64,000 nucleotides of DNA from Marinobacter sp. LV10R510-11A (GTDB lineage Bacteria > Pseudomonadota > Gammaproteobacteria > Pseudomonadales > Oleiphilaceae): positions 2,914,001-2,978,000 of the forward strand of contig NZ_LT907980.1 in assembly GCF_900215155.1 (NCBI RefSeq). The letters run 5' to 3'. Made by a program: the position numbers and the translations under genes. The notes below the pieces were generated by a model. The model made no database searches. It was not told the origin of the DNA and saw only the letters and a program-made list of their open reading frames with translations. Shown here in pieces: positions 48,603-57,851 of this stretch (its first letter is position 1; every line of letters begins with the position of its first letter).

Positions 48603-50105
48603 TCACAAGCCTGCAGCGGGAAAAGCATTTTCAAGCCGCTCGTAATAGCCAAACCAGGGCGCAGCCTCTTCAAGCTGGGCCGCCAGTTGCAACAACACAT
48701 CTTCACCACCATGGGGTGCGCCTAGTTGCACGCCTACGGGCAGCCCCTCGGCCGTCCAGTGCATGGGCACAGACATGGCCGGCGTTCCCGTGAGGTTGGC
48801 AAGCTGAGTGAACGGCGTGCGGGCAAGGCTCTCCATAGCCATCTGATCCACCTGGCCACTGCGGTGCAGCATTTTCCCGGCTTTAAGTGTCAGCATCAGT
48901 TTTGCCGCCAGTTTCAGGTGCCCCGGGGTCTCCAGCTCACCGATACGGGCCGGCAACTGGCCGGTTGTGGGGCAGAGGTAAAGATCGTATCCACTAAAAA
49001 ATGCACCCAGAGCCCGGGCGAATTCATTCCACTGCTGGCGCCGAAGCACGTAGTCGGACAGTGGCATGGTATTACCCAACATACCCATCAGCCGGGTATC
49101 CAACTCAAAATCACTATCAGATGCACCAAGCTGCTCTTTGGCTTTCGCCATCATGGCGGACACTTCACCAAAATAAAGCCCAAGGTAGCAACTTGCCAGC
49201 GCCATGCCATCGAATTCCGGCCGGGCATACTCAACCTTGTGCCCCAGGTTTTCCAGAATCCGCGCCGTTTCCTCAACGGCTGCAACGCATTCGGGAGCCA
49301 CCTCTGTGTCGTAAGGGGACGCGGTGAACACGCCAATTTTTAGGCTGCCGGGCGACTTTTGCATTAAATCAGCATAGGCGGCACCGGGGGCGGGAATAAT
49401 AAATGGATCGCCAGAGGCAGGGCCACTGAGCACATCTAGCATGGCAGCACTGTCGCGTACGGTGCGGGTAACCACGTGGTCCGAAGACGCGCCAGTCCAG
49501 GTTTCGCCCATCAAGGGGCCGCTGGAGACGCGCCCGCGAGATGGCTTGAGCCCAAACAGCCCGTTGTAGGCTGCAGGTATGCGAATCGAGCCACCGCCAT
49601 CGTTGGCGCCGGCCATAGGCACAATGCCCGCTGCGGCTGCGGCGCCAGAGCCGCCACTTGAGCCCCCGGGAGTGAGTTTGGTGTTCCAAGGGTTGCGGGA
49701 AGCCCCCCACAACTCGGATTCGGTAACTGCCTTAAGGCCGAATTCCGGCGTTGCGGTTCGCCCTAAAAACACCAACCCACCCGCACGGGCCCGACGCACA
49801 AACTCTGAATCTTGTGGCGCAATGTTATTTCTAAAACCGCGGCTACCGTAGGTGCACGGCCGGTCCGCCTGCTCCTGCGCGAGATCTTTGAGCAACAATG
49901 GGACACCGGCGAACACCCCTTGCTCAGGAAAACGCTGCGCCAGAGCTTCGGAAAACTGGGGAAAGCAGATGGCATTGAGGGAGCCGTTCACAGAGCTTGC
50001 CCGTTCCACTGCGGCCTCGCATACTTCTCTGGAGGTTACTTCGCCACGGCGTATTAAATCCGCCAGCGCGGTGGCGTCGTAACGAAGATACTCAGATTGC
50101 TTCAT
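48603..50105 (-). CDS. amidase-signature enzyme
   Basis: An amidase of the signature family, about 500 residues. The triad Lys is in GVPLLLKDLAQEQADRP, and the TPGGSSGGSGAAAAAGIVPMAGANDGGGSIRIPAAYNGLFGLKPSRGRVS block gives the two serines. The pattern resembles 6-aminohexanoate cyclic dimer hydrolase-like amidases; substrate unknown. The start may be the ATG at 50105 (MKQSEYLRY) or at 50117; neither has a good ribosome site. Confidence 0.92.
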   Translation of the reverse strand: MKQSEYLRYDATALADLIRRGEVTSREVCEAAVERASSVNGSLNAICFPQFSEALAQRFPEQGVFAGVPLLLKDLAQEQADRPCTYGSRGFRNNIAPQDSEFVRRARAGGLVFLGRTATPEFGLKAVTESELWGASRNPWNTKLTPGGSSGGSGAAAAAGIVPMAGANDGGGSIRIPAAYNGLFGLKPSRGRVSSGPLMGETWTGASSDHVVTRTVRDSAAMLDVLSGPASGDPFIIPAPGAAYADLMQKSPGSLKIGVFTASPYDTEVAPECVAAVEETARILENLGHKVEYARPEFDGMALASCYLGLYFGEVSAMMAKAKEQLGASDSDFELDTRLMGMLGNTMPLSDYVLRRQQWNEFARALGAFFSGYDLYLCPTTGQLPARIGELETPGHLKLAAKLMLTLKAGKMLHRSGQVDQMAMESLARTPFTQLANLTGTPAMSVPMHWTAEGLPVGVQLGAPHGGEDVLLQLAAQLEEAAPWFGYYERLENAFPAAGL

Positions 50106-50157
50106 AATGGCGTCCATTTGTTATTGTGGTGCCCAGAATGCCACGGACACATCGTTT

Positions 50158-51303
50158 ATGAACTCAAGATTTGCAAGCTTACGTCAGCTTGCCCTGATTT
50201 TCATCCTGACAACATTGGCGCAAGCACCTGTGCTCGCTGAAGAGGATCAGGCTGGGGGTGAAGGTGCTGACACCACCGGTTGGACTGCCATTGTGAGGAG
50301 CTCTCCTTACTGGGTCAGCCAGGGCGTTTACACGAACATTCTCACCATCCGTCGCTGGGTTCTGAAGGAATCCGGTTATTGCTCAAGCACCGACCGCCAC
50401 ATTCTGTTCGACATGCGCGGGCAGTTCTTGGGCTGGATCAGCAACGGCGACGACAGTGCAGAAACCCAAAAGCGCCTAAACGATACTCGCCAGTCGCTAC
50501 ACAAAAAAGGACTCACCGAGGAGTGGGTTGCCGGTGATGCAAACACCAAGGGCTATCCGTTCGCCTTGGCCTGTGACCAACCCCATGTAAACCTAGACCT
50601 TGCTGTTGGCCGCTATCTGGGCGCCCGTACCAAAGATCGTGTATGGGGTGCCTGGGACGACCTCTCTTTCGCAACCCGTGACCAGCCTGGCTCTCTGCAC
50701 GATGCACTGATGTATATCGTGCAGCGCCGCAGCGAGCAAAACCGCTTTAAACTACCCGCCGTTTTGCCTAACTATCTGGCCGGACAAATTTTGATTGAAA
50801 GCGGCGGACAGGCACGAGCGCACTCACGAGCAGATGCCAAGGGCATTCTCCAGCTTTCACCCTCTGCTCTGAAAGATTGCCAAATCAAGCCACAAAACTA
50901 TTGGCACCGGCTGGCGCAGATCGATTGCGCGTTACGCCTAATGCACCAGAATGCCCGCAACCTGCAGCCGGTCTTTGACGAGAGATTTGGCCACTTGCCA
51001 GAAAGCAAACGCGACGCGCTATTCTTACTCTTGCTGGTTCAGGCATACCACGGGGGCGCTGGCCGCGTTCAGGCGCTTTTGGATGACGAGATACTGGCTA
51101 AGCCAGCAGACTATTTTGCATCGAATCACGAGCGGTTTACCGCGGGCGACATCGCCTTTGGCATGGTGTTTCATAATTTAGGCCGAGACAGGCTGGGGCT
51201 GGCCTCACTGTATTACGTTGCCGACGTGCAACTGGCAACCGAGGCACTGTGTCGAACGGCCAAGCTCGAATCCACGGAGTTCTGCGCAGGAAAGCAGCCC
51301 TGA
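50158..51303 (+). CDS. secreted lytic-transglycosylase-like protein
   Basis: A 381-residue exported protein. The ATG at 50158 begins a signal peptide (LRQLALIFILTTLAQAPVLA). The second half has the SLT-like pattern ILIESGGQARAHSRADAKGILQLSPSAL, with the catalytic Glu in ESGG, then HRLAQIDCALRLMHQNARNL and QAYHGGAGRVQALL. The N-terminal part (about 30-170) is unrecognised. It is divergent from the amidase, with 52 nt between. Confidence 0.8.
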   Translation: MNSRFASLRQLALIFILTTLAQAPVLAEEDQAGGEGADTTGWTAIVRSSPYWVSQGVYTNILTIRRWVLKESGYCSSTDRHILFDMRGQFLGWISNGDDSAETQKRLNDTRQSLHKKGLTEEWVAGDANTKGYPFALACDQPHVNLDLAVGRYLGARTKDRVWGAWDDLSFATRDQPGSLHDALMYIVQRRSEQNRFKLPAVLPNYLAGQILIESGGQARAHSRADAKGILQLSPSALKDCQIKPQNYWHRLAQIDCALRLMHQNARNLQPVFDERFGHLPESKRDALFLLLLVQAYHGGAGRVQALLDDEILAKPADYFASNHERFTAGDIAFGMVFHNLGRDRLGLASLYYVADVQLATEALCRTAKLESTEFCAGKQP

Positions 51304-51329
51304 CCCGATAAAGCCCTGGCGTGTTATCG

Positions 51330-52863
51330 CTATGGTGCAGGCATTACCACAACCCGGTTGCGGCCTTCGGATTTCGCAGCGTAGGTACCTTCGTCTGCCC
51401 GGGCGCCCACCTCTTTGGGTTCCTTGTCCGCAACAATCAGCTCAGTCATACCGATACTCGCCGTAACGCCAAACATTCGGCCGTTCTGTTCTACCTTGAG
51501 AGACTCAACACCGGCGCGGATACGCTCGGCAAGGGTCTTAGCCCGCACAACCGTAATGGTGCCCATAACCTTTTCTGGGGTTTCAAGAGACGCTGTCATT
51601 ACCTGGCACCAAACCGGGGTGCTAGCATTCAGCCCCTGCAATCGCAAGCGGTCGCGGAATACGTCCTGCCGCTCAAGGGCTTGCTGCCAGCCATTAATAA
51701 CAGCACCACGATCATCATCCGAGACACAGTCGAACAAATGCGTGCCGCTAAGGTCGGCCAGAGAGCTCATAACATCGTCGCGCTCGTCCATCACCATGTT
51801 GAATATATCTGCTACCTGGCGGATCTCCGAGCCACCGGAGCCACCCACGGGGTTGCTTCGCACACCCAAGTGACGTTCGTGTACTTGTTGCCCCAATTCG
51901 TGCAGCGGTGCCATCAAGCGCCGGAAGCGCCACAGGGCCAAGGGCACAATCAGCAAGATCACTGCCAACAGAATCCAAAGAAATGCGTCTTTCATGCGAG
52001 TAACGGGAGCATAGGCTTCACGGGCAGGCCAAACAGCTGCCACAAACCAGGGCATCTCAGACATTTGCTGCACCGACAAAATAACGGGATCACCGTCGCT
52101 ATCGCGGCTCTGGGCGGTACCCTCAAAACCATCCATGGCGCTCTGAAGCATCGGGGTAATGCCCTTTAACGGCCGCATGACTTCGCCCGTGCGGCCATGA
52201 GCAAGCATGATGCCGTTGCGAGCTACGACGGCCAGATACCCGGTTTTACCAATGCGAATACCGGAAAATCCTTCCATAAGGTGCTTGCCCGCAAGCGAAA
52301 TCGCACCCCCGAGCATCCCGATAAAACGCTTCTGGTGATCGAACACGGGCGCGGTCACCATCACTGCGGGTTTGCCTTCGTTGTTTGATCGGTAGGGTTC
52401 GCTAATAAACGGGATCAGTTGCCCGGAGGCCTGCTGGAAGTATGAACGGCTACTAACATCCATCCCGATCATATTCAAAGCCTCGGGGGACTCGGCAACA
52501 ATGTTGCCTTTCGCATCGATCAGATAGAGGCCATCAAACAAGTGCTGCAATGCGGTCTGGCAGCGCATCAATACTTTCGCCCGCACCTGAAAAGCCGTCT
52601 CGCTCATAGTGAACCCTTGCGCGACATGGCTGAGTGCGTCGAGGCGCTGCGACAGCTTGTCGTCTAGCTCTCCTGCAACCAGCTGGGCAAATAGTGGTCA
52701 CCTGATTTGCCGCCTGCTGTTCGAGCTCCGACCGGCTAATGAGCGTACCCGCGAATGCAACCAGCAGCGCTGTCAGAACAACGACACCCACTACCAGAAG
52801 CACCGCCCGGTTAACGAGGCTACCTAACCATCGACTAATCAGCACCGCAGAGCCACTCCGCAC
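51330..52863 (-). pseudogene. diguanylate cyclase with sensor domain, frameshifted and lacking the active site
   Basis: The N-terminus (MRSGSAVLISRW, membrane helix ALLVAFAGTLI) breaks after QAANQVTT. Removing one T of TTT would restore T-I-A-Q-L-V-A-G-E-L and the cache sensor domain that follows (LFDGLYLIDAKGNIVAE). A second helix (about 230-250 of the restored protein) and a PAS-like domain ending GTITVVR come next. The sequence then jumps to AKTLAERIRAGVESL, the end of a GGDEF domain, so the start of GGDEF and the GGDEF motif itself are deleted. Confidence 0.85.
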
Positions 52864-52983
52864 TGCAAGAATTCTATGTGAATGGTACAGCCTCCGTATT
52901 CGGTCATATCGTTCAAGAATGCGTTTAGCAACGACATGAATTCTATCAGAGCGTGGTGATGCAACAGCTTACATACTTGCAAA

Positions 52984-53002
52984 CACAATGATAATCGTTA
53001 TG
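52984..53002 (+). promoter_or_regulatory. Fur box upstream of exbB
   Basis: CACAATGATAATCGTTATG matches 15 of 19 positions of the Fur consensus (GATAATGATAATCATTATC). It lies 36-54 nt before the exbB start, consistent with iron-dependent control of the exb-tonB operon. Confidence 0.75.
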
Positions 53003-53037
53003 ATTTGTATCACACCTCAGTAAGAGCGATATCTCGC

Positions 53038-53748
53038 ATGAGCGATTTCTTGGCACCCTTCAGCTCCACGCTGACAGATGGCCCCCTTAACCAACTGCTA
53101 GTCATGGGCGGCCCAGTGATGACGGTGCTGCTTGTAATGGCGGTTCTGGGCCTCGTCACGTTTATCTACCTGATACTCCTAGGCGCGCTTTATGCACCCA
53201 GGTTGTCCAGAAAACTTAAAAGCATTATTACGCTTTGGCAACAGAACCCCGCCGGCGTGAACCCACAAGTCATTCGTCAGCAGGCTAACCGTTGGGGAAA
53301 ACTAAACCCTCTGCAAAATGTGGTAACCAACACCATTGAGTCACTGCAAAGCAATCAAGACAATCGACAGGTTCGCGAGACCGCTGCACGAGACGCACAG
53401 CAAGGCCTTGAACCCTTTGAAGCCCCCCTCAAAATCATTGAAGTGATCGCGGCCCTTGCACCTCTACTAGGCCTGCTAGGCACCGTTCTTGGCATGATGG
53501 AAGCCTTCAGCGCTATGGCTGCGACAGAAGGTCGCGCCAACGCATCGCAGCTAAGTGGCGGCATTTACGAGGCACTGACCACCACCGCGGCTGGCCTTGT
53601 GGTCGCCATTCCATTTGCCGCTCTGGCGGCCTGGATTGAGTTCCGGTTGCGGCGCATTCATAAGGTGGTTAACAGCACGTTGGTGTCTGTGCTTACCGTG
53701 ACGCCGGAAGCCTCTTCCCAGCAGCATTTCGCCCATGCAACTGGTTGA
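53038..53748 (+). CDS. exbB: ExbB-like proton channel subunit (MotA/TolQ/ExbB)
   Basis: Three-helix inner-membrane protein of about 236 residues. GGPVMTVLLVMAVLGLVTFIYL is helix 1, IAALAPLLGLLGTVLGMMEAF (about 147-167) the conserved helix, and ALTTTAAGLVVAIPFAALAAW the last helix with the Thr-Thr motif. The ATG at 53038 is preferred to the TTG at 53005, which falls in the Fur region. Forms the motor with ExbD and TonB. Confidence 0.9.
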   Translation: MSDFLAPFSSTLTDGPLNQLLVMGGPVMTVLLVMAVLGLVTFIYLILLGALYAPRLSRKLKSIITLWQQNPAGVNPQVIRQQANRWGKLNPLQNVVTNTIESLQSNQDNRQVRETAARDAQQGLEPFEAPLKIIEVIAALAPLLGLLGTVLGMMEAFSAMAATEGRANASQLSGGIYEALTTTAAGLVVAIPFAALAAWIEFRLRRIHKVVNSTLVSVLTVTPEASSQQHFAHATG

Positions 53749-54130
53749 ACCCAGGCCCAGCCGGCCCGTTCCTATCCGTATCACACCACTGATTGATGTG
53801 GTGTTCATCCTGCTGGTGTTTTTTATGCTCACAAGCCGGCTGATGCCGGTGAATCATCTGGAGCTTGCCAACAGTACTGAAAGCCGCAGCACGGTAACAG
53901 GCGAACCTCTACCATTGCTGACGGTGGCCCAAGGGGGCGACGTAACATGGCAGGAACTTACTTTGCCTATCGGCCAGTTGCTACCGGAGCTCCGCAGTGC
54001 AGGCGTTTCTGAGGTCAACCTCACTACCGCACCAGATACCCAGCTTAGCCTGTTCACAGCCACTCTGGGTGAGCTGTCCCGCAACGGCATTCAAACCCAT
54101 TGGAAACGTGCAACCGAAGAAGCTCCATGA
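53735..54130 (+). CDS. exbD: ExbD-like subunit
   Basis: A 131-residue protein with one N-terminal membrane helix. PLIDVVFILLVFFMLTSRL contains the conserved proton-carrying Asp (Asp21). The C-terminal part is periplasmic. It overlaps exbB by 14 nt and the next gene by 4. Confidence 0.92.
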   Translation: MQLVEPRPSRPVPIRITPLIDVVFILLVFFMLTSRLMPVNHLELANSTESRSTVTGEPLPLLTVAQGGDVTWQELTLPIGQLLPELRSAGVSEVNLTTAPDTQLSLFTATLGELSRNGIQTHWKRATEEAP

Positions 54131-54537
54131 CCGAACTGATCCCACCGCCCTCCACCTCCGACAAGTCTTTGATGGAGCGAGTAGAAGATGCACTCCTGCC
54201 ACTCATCAATCTGGTTTTCTTGCTCCTGATGTTTTTCATCGTGGCTGGCCAGCTTGCTGACGACCCCTTGCCCGACCTGCCGGCTACGCCTCCGAGTGCC
54301 GAGCAACAGTCGCCCCATGCCGATCTGTTAGTCAACGCTAGGGGCCATTGGCGAATAAGCGGCGAAACGCTGGATGCACAAACCCTGCTTCAGCGGCTGC
54401 CCGAACCAGATGCACAGAACCCACTAAGAATTGCCGCCGCCAGCAGCATTTCCATGGCCGACCTAGAAAGTCTTTTACGCACATTGGAAAAGGGCGGTTA
54501 CGAGGAAATACTACTGCTTACGGAGCCTGACACGTGA
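54127..54537 (+). CDS. second ExbD-like subunit lacking the conserved Asp
   Basis: A 136-residue protein with the same layout as ExbD. The membrane helix reads LLPLINLVFLLLMFFIVAG, with Asn28 in the place of the Asp. The ATG at 54127 overlaps the exbD stop (ATGA); its own stop overlaps the tonB start. It may have a structural role in the ExbBD complex or help TonB. Confidence 0.85.
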   Translation: MTELIPPPSTSDKSLMERVEDALLPLINLVFLLLMFFIVAGQLADDPLPDLPATPPSAEQQSPHADLLVNARGHWRISGETLDAQTLLQRLPEPDAQNPLRIAAASSISMADLESLLRTLEKGGYEEILLLTEPDT

Positions 54538-55226
54538 AGGATACCGGAAGGCTTGCCCGTCTCGGACTACTGGTAATTGCCGTTGTATTGAGCGCGGGAA
54601 TTCTCATGGCTGCCACGCCAGAGAAACCCATCGAGATCAACCAGCTAGGCAACGCCGCCGTCAATACAGCACCGGCTATCAAAATCTCGCTTGCGGGCAA
54701 GGCAGCGCCCGCGCCTGCAGAGAAGGCAAAGCCCGAACCTGTGCAGAAAGCCAAACCAAAGCCCGAGCCAGAGCCAGAAACGGTAGCGGAACCTGAGACG
54801 ACCGAAGCAACACCCGAAGAACGAACGGATAATTCTCAACCAGAGGCTTCCGCCAGCGAGACGCCAGAGCCGGCGCCAGAAAACGGGGATTCCCAGTCGC
54901 AATCTTCAGTGCCATTGCAAAATGCTGGCAACCCCTCAGCGGTTGATGAGTACCTGGCAAAACTCAGCAGGCACCTTTCCCGGTTTTATAAATACCCCCG
55001 CCGTGCCCGCAGGCTGGGGCAGGAAGGTGCGCCGGTTATAACCTTCAAATTCCGCCGAGACGGCTCACTTATCGGCCACAGCCTGCGCACAAAATCCGGC
55101 CACTCCCTGCTGGATAAAGCGGCTCTTTCCATGCTTGAACAAGCTGCACCTCTACCTCCTGTACCGGATGATATGTCCGGCAGCACTTTCAGCTACGCAC
55201 TGCCCGTCAGATTCAGCTTGCGCTGA
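54534..55226 (+). CDS. tonB: TonB energy transducer
   Basis: A 230-residue protein. An N-terminal anchor (LGLLVIAVVLSAGILM, about 8-23) is followed by a Pro/Glu/Lys-rich rod (about 60-125) and a C-terminal domain (YLAKLSRHLSRFYKYPRRARRLGQEG, GSLIGHSLRTKSGHSLLDKAALSML). It starts with GTG at 54534, overlapping the previous stop. It powers TonB-dependent receptors, such as the BtuB in this window or siderophore receptors; the Fur box favours iron. Confidence 0.92.
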   Translation: MKDTGRLARLGLLVIAVVLSAGILMAATPEKPIEINQLGNAAVNTAPAIKISLAGKAAPAPAEKAKPEPVQKAKPKPEPEPETVAEPETTEATPEERTDNSQPEASASETPEPAPENGDSQSQSSVPLQNAGNPSAVDEYLAKLSRHLSRFYKYPRRARRLGQEGAPVITFKFRRDGSLIGHSLRTKSGHSLLDKAALSMLEQAAPLPPVPDDMSGSTFSYALPVRFSLR

Positions 55227-55284
55227 CATAGAGGGCGAAAACATAAGCGATAAGGCTCGCATGATGTTGCCTTTCGAAATAGAA

Positions 55285-56190
55285 CTATTCATCAACCTGC
55301 CGAATCCATGGCCCGGGTGGGTACCATATTTTCTGCTCGGTCTCGGCAGACTTGTTCTCCATCACAGGAGCAAGGAATGTAACCACCGCAGCAACAATCG
55401 CCGAGAACGCCTGCGGCACATGCGGCTGGCCAAGACGCTTATGAAAGGCTTGCCATTGTGGCTGCTTGCTGTCCGTAAAAGCAGTAGAAAAGGGGCTAAT
55501 TTGAGGGAGCTCGGTGCCCCGATTCTGAAAGGTTTGCCCCACGGCCCCAAACAGATCAAGCAACGTGAATACATGCTGGCGCGACAACAGCCAGATATCG
55601 TAAAAGTCTTTCATGCGGCTGTTCAGTTCGCCAAGATTAACCATCGCCTGAAACTTCTCGGCAATCGAAGATTCCGGGGTGTAGCACTGGATTCTGGCAG
55701 AGGGAAAATCCAGTAACGCTGGAAAGTCTTGCCAGGAGGGTAATGGAAAGACCGTGTCGCCAAAGCCGATATCCAGCTGCATGGGAACTCGCGCCTTATC
55801 AAGTGTTCCAGTGAACGTCACCCTCAACCCTTGATAATCGGCATCTGCAGTAATCAACTCAGCTTTCAGCGTATTCGGATCAAAGCTCAGGCCATCATCA
55901 ACGACTTTGGTAGCAATCACCTCACGGACTTGAGCCAAAATAGCCCTAGGCTCATTACTGGTCTGGCCCAACATATCAATGTCTCGGGTGGGACGGCTAT
56001 TTGGCCCCTGTATAACCCAAAGCATCAGCGCTCCCTTGAGCGTAAAGCAACGGTTATGGGTTGACTGGCTCAGTCGGTATAAAAACCGCTCCATGGCAAA
56101 GTATTGAAGCAATTCCTGAAAGGGACGCTTTTCCTCTTGGGATTTATTCAGCAGTTTCTGTCGCACAGAGGCGGCGATATTCTTGGCCAC
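55285..56190 (-). CDS. AbiEii-type nucleotidyltransferase toxin
   Basis: Toxin of a type IV toxin-antitoxin/abortive infection pair. The 301 residues start MAKNIAASVRQKLLN and contain FTLKGALML, RPTRDIDMLG (the nucleotidyltransferase motif with the Asp pair, about 66-75) and PVQLDIGFGD-like MQLDIGFGDTV; IAEKFQAMVNLGELNSRMKDFYDIW is the typical late block. Located 32 nt after the antitoxin gene. All key residues look intact. Confidence 0.92.
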   Translation of the reverse strand: MAKNIAASVRQKLLNKSQEEKRPFQELLQYFAMERFLYRLSQSTHNRCFTLKGALMLWVIQGPNSRPTRDIDMLGQTSNEPRAILAQVREVIATKVVDDGLSFDPNTLKAELITADADYQGLRVTFTGTLDKARVPMQLDIGFGDTVFPLPSWQDFPALLDFPSARIQCYTPESSIAEKFQAMVNLGELNSRMKDFYDIWLLSRQHVFTLLDLFGAVGQTFQNRGTELPQISPFSTAFTDSKQPQWQAFHKRLGQPHVPQAFSAIVAAVVTFLAPVMENKSAETEQKIWYPPGPWIRQVDE

Positions 56191-56222
56191 GGTGATCTCC
56201 TTTCACGTTAGGCTAATTCCGT

Positions 56223-56864
56223 TTACAGTTTGGCTTCCACATACGGGGCCATCACATTGGCGACTCTGCAGATTCGGGCGTATTCCATCAGCTTGCCTGG
56301 CCTAAAAATTTTGCGGGTACGATATAGCTCGAGAGCTTCCAGCACTACATCCATTCCAATGTGATTACGGAACTTGAAGCAGTCCGCCAGAGTTTTCTCC
56401 GGACTGTAAACCTGCAAAGTGATGCCATCGACCTCCGCCTGCTCAATACCTTCACGGAAGGCCTGACCCGAAAACCGGTAGCCGGCCACTGGAGGATAAT
56501 CAAGAACCGGCAAACGGGCACCCCGCTCTACCGCGAGGTGAACCTCATGGGGAATTTGTGTGGTGATGCCATGCCAGTCCAATGCGGATATCAGGCACAG
56601 CACCGCATGGGGAAAACGAGTGGCGACTGTCACCAGATCCGGATTCTGTATCAGGGGTAGATCTGCCAGCCGGTAGAGTCCACGACTAACCTGCTTAATC
56701 TGCCCCTCATCCCGAAGCTGGTAGAACTGGTAACGGCTAACACCCTGCGCCAGCGCCTCGCTCATACGGAGTTGGCCGCCGTGCTGTCGGAACAAAACTT
56801 GGAGCTGTGCCCGGAAGTTATGGGCGAAGCCTGAGTCAGACAAACTGTCACCACTTATCAACAT
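56223..56864 (-). CDS. AbiEi-type antitoxin / transcriptional regulator
   Basis: A 213-residue protein with an N-terminal winged helix (LFRQHGGQLRMSEALAQG, YQLRDEGQIKQVSRGLYRL) and a C-terminal AbiEi domain (FPHAVLCLISALDWHGI, VYSPEKTLADCFKF). In known systems AbiEi binds inverted repeats in its own promoter and represses the operon. The ATG at 56864 lies in the spacer of the operator palindrome, with no ribosome site, so translation may be leaderless or begin at another codon nearby. Confidence 0.9.
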   Translation of the reverse strand: MLISGDSLSDSGFAHNFRAQLQVLFRQHGGQLRMSEALAQGVSRYQFYQLRDEGQIKQVSRGLYRLADLPLIQNPDLVTVATRFPHAVLCLISALDWHGITTQIPHEVHLAVERGARLPVLDYPPVAGYRFSGQAFREGIEQAEVDGITLQVYSPEKTLADCFKFRNHIGMDVVLEALELYRTRKIFRPGKLMEYARICRVANVMAPYVEAKL

Positions 56865-56882
56865 GTGGTGACAGTTTGTCTG
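56837..56882. promoter_or_regulatory. palindromic operator of the AbiE operon
   Basis: CAGACAAACTGTCACCAC (56837-56854) and its exact complement (56865-56882) form 18-bp perfect arms with a 10-nt spacer, TTATCAACAT. It covers the start of the antitoxin gene. AbiEi-type regulators are known to bind inverted repeats there, so this is the likely binding site. Confidence 0.85.
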
Positions 56883-57046
56883 GTTATGGAGAGCAATTCA
56901 AGCGATTGCGCTGACATCCACTGCCCGGGCAAATTTTCGCTCGGCCAGCAATTCCTCGCTCAAAACCCGGGCACAAGCTTGCCCGCCGCGGCCAAACATT
57001 GTCATAAATACTCTTTACTTATTGTTTTATATGATCTTTATGAATC

Positions 57047-57062
57047 TGGCACGGGCTTTGTA
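57047..57062 (+). promoter_or_regulatory. putative sigma-54 promoter of hcp
   Basis: TGGCACGGGCTTTGTA matches the sigma-54 consensus TGGCACG-N4-TTGCA with a single difference (T for C at the -12 GC). It lies 64 nt before the hcp start. hcp genes in many gammaproteobacteria are sigma-54 dependent. Confidence 0.55.
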
Positions 57063-57125
57063 TATATCTTGTCGTCCAGGGAAGACCCAAGGACATTTAC
57101 TCATTCAAACGTCACGGAGCAGACT

Positions 57126-57644
57126 ATGCCAACTCCTTGTTATATCTCTATCGAAGGCAAGACCCAGGGTAACATCACCGCTGGTGCATTCACTTCCGAT
57201 TCCGTAGGCAACATCTACGTTGAAGGCCACGAAGACGAAGTGCTGGTTCAAGAATTCAGCCACGTTGTCACCGTACCTACAGATCCCCAGTCCGGTCAGC
57301 CTTCCGGTCAGCGTGTACACAAGCCGTTCAAATTCACATCGGCACTGAACAAATCCACACCGCTGATGTACAACTCTCTGGCTTCGGGCGAAATGCTGCC
57401 AAAGGTTGAGCTGAAGTGGTACCGCACTTCTGTAGAAGGTAAGCAGGAGCATTTCTTCTCTACCATCCTAGAAGATGCCACCATCATCGACATCAGCTGC
57501 AACATGCCACACTGCCAAGACACCGCCAGTGCTGACTTCACGCAGCTGGTTACCGTTTCCGTGTCCTATCGCAAAGTAACCTGGGAACACACTGTTGCCG
57601 GTACTTCCGGTGCAGACGACTGGCGTTCGCCAATCGAGGCGTAA
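57126..57644 (+). CDS. hcp: Hcp, type VI secretion tube protein (orphan)
   Basis: A 172-residue Hcp that forms hexameric tube rings. The start MPTPCYISIEGKTQGNIT is standard, and RVHKPFKFTSALNKSTPLMYNSLASGEMLPKVELKWYR and the late VSVSYRKVTWEHTVAGTSGADDW blocks are family typical. A GGAG site lies before the ATG; the upstream open frame is not real coding. No other T6SS gene is in the window, so this is an orphan copy. Confidence 0.95.
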   Translation: MPTPCYISIEGKTQGNITAGAFTSDSVGNIYVEGHEDEVLVQEFSHVVTVPTDPQSGQPSGQRVHKPFKFTSALNKSTPLMYNSLASGEMLPKVELKWYRTSVEGKQEHFFSTILEDATIIDISCNMPHCQDTASADFTQLVTVSVSYRKVTWEHTVAGTSGADDWRSPIEA

Positions 57645-57667
57645 GACTCACCGCCTTGATGTCAAAG

Positions 57668-57694
57668 AGAGGGGGGCTGAGGCCCCTCTTTTTT
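57668..57694 (+). terminator. rho-independent terminator of hcp
   Basis: AGAGGGG / CCCCTCT (57668-57674 and 57683-57689) with an 8-nt loop and six T. Confidence 0.85.
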
Positions 57695-57851
57695 CATTCC
57701 ATCTATCAAAGGGAAATTGGTAGTGAGCACCTGGAGCGCCATTCGCCCGAGGCTCGGTCAAAATCAGCCTTACCTGCAAATTGACTCGTGGGTTACAATT
57801 TAGGAGCCCACTGGAAGCCTCTCTCGGATAAGACAAGGACGCCTGAAACAA

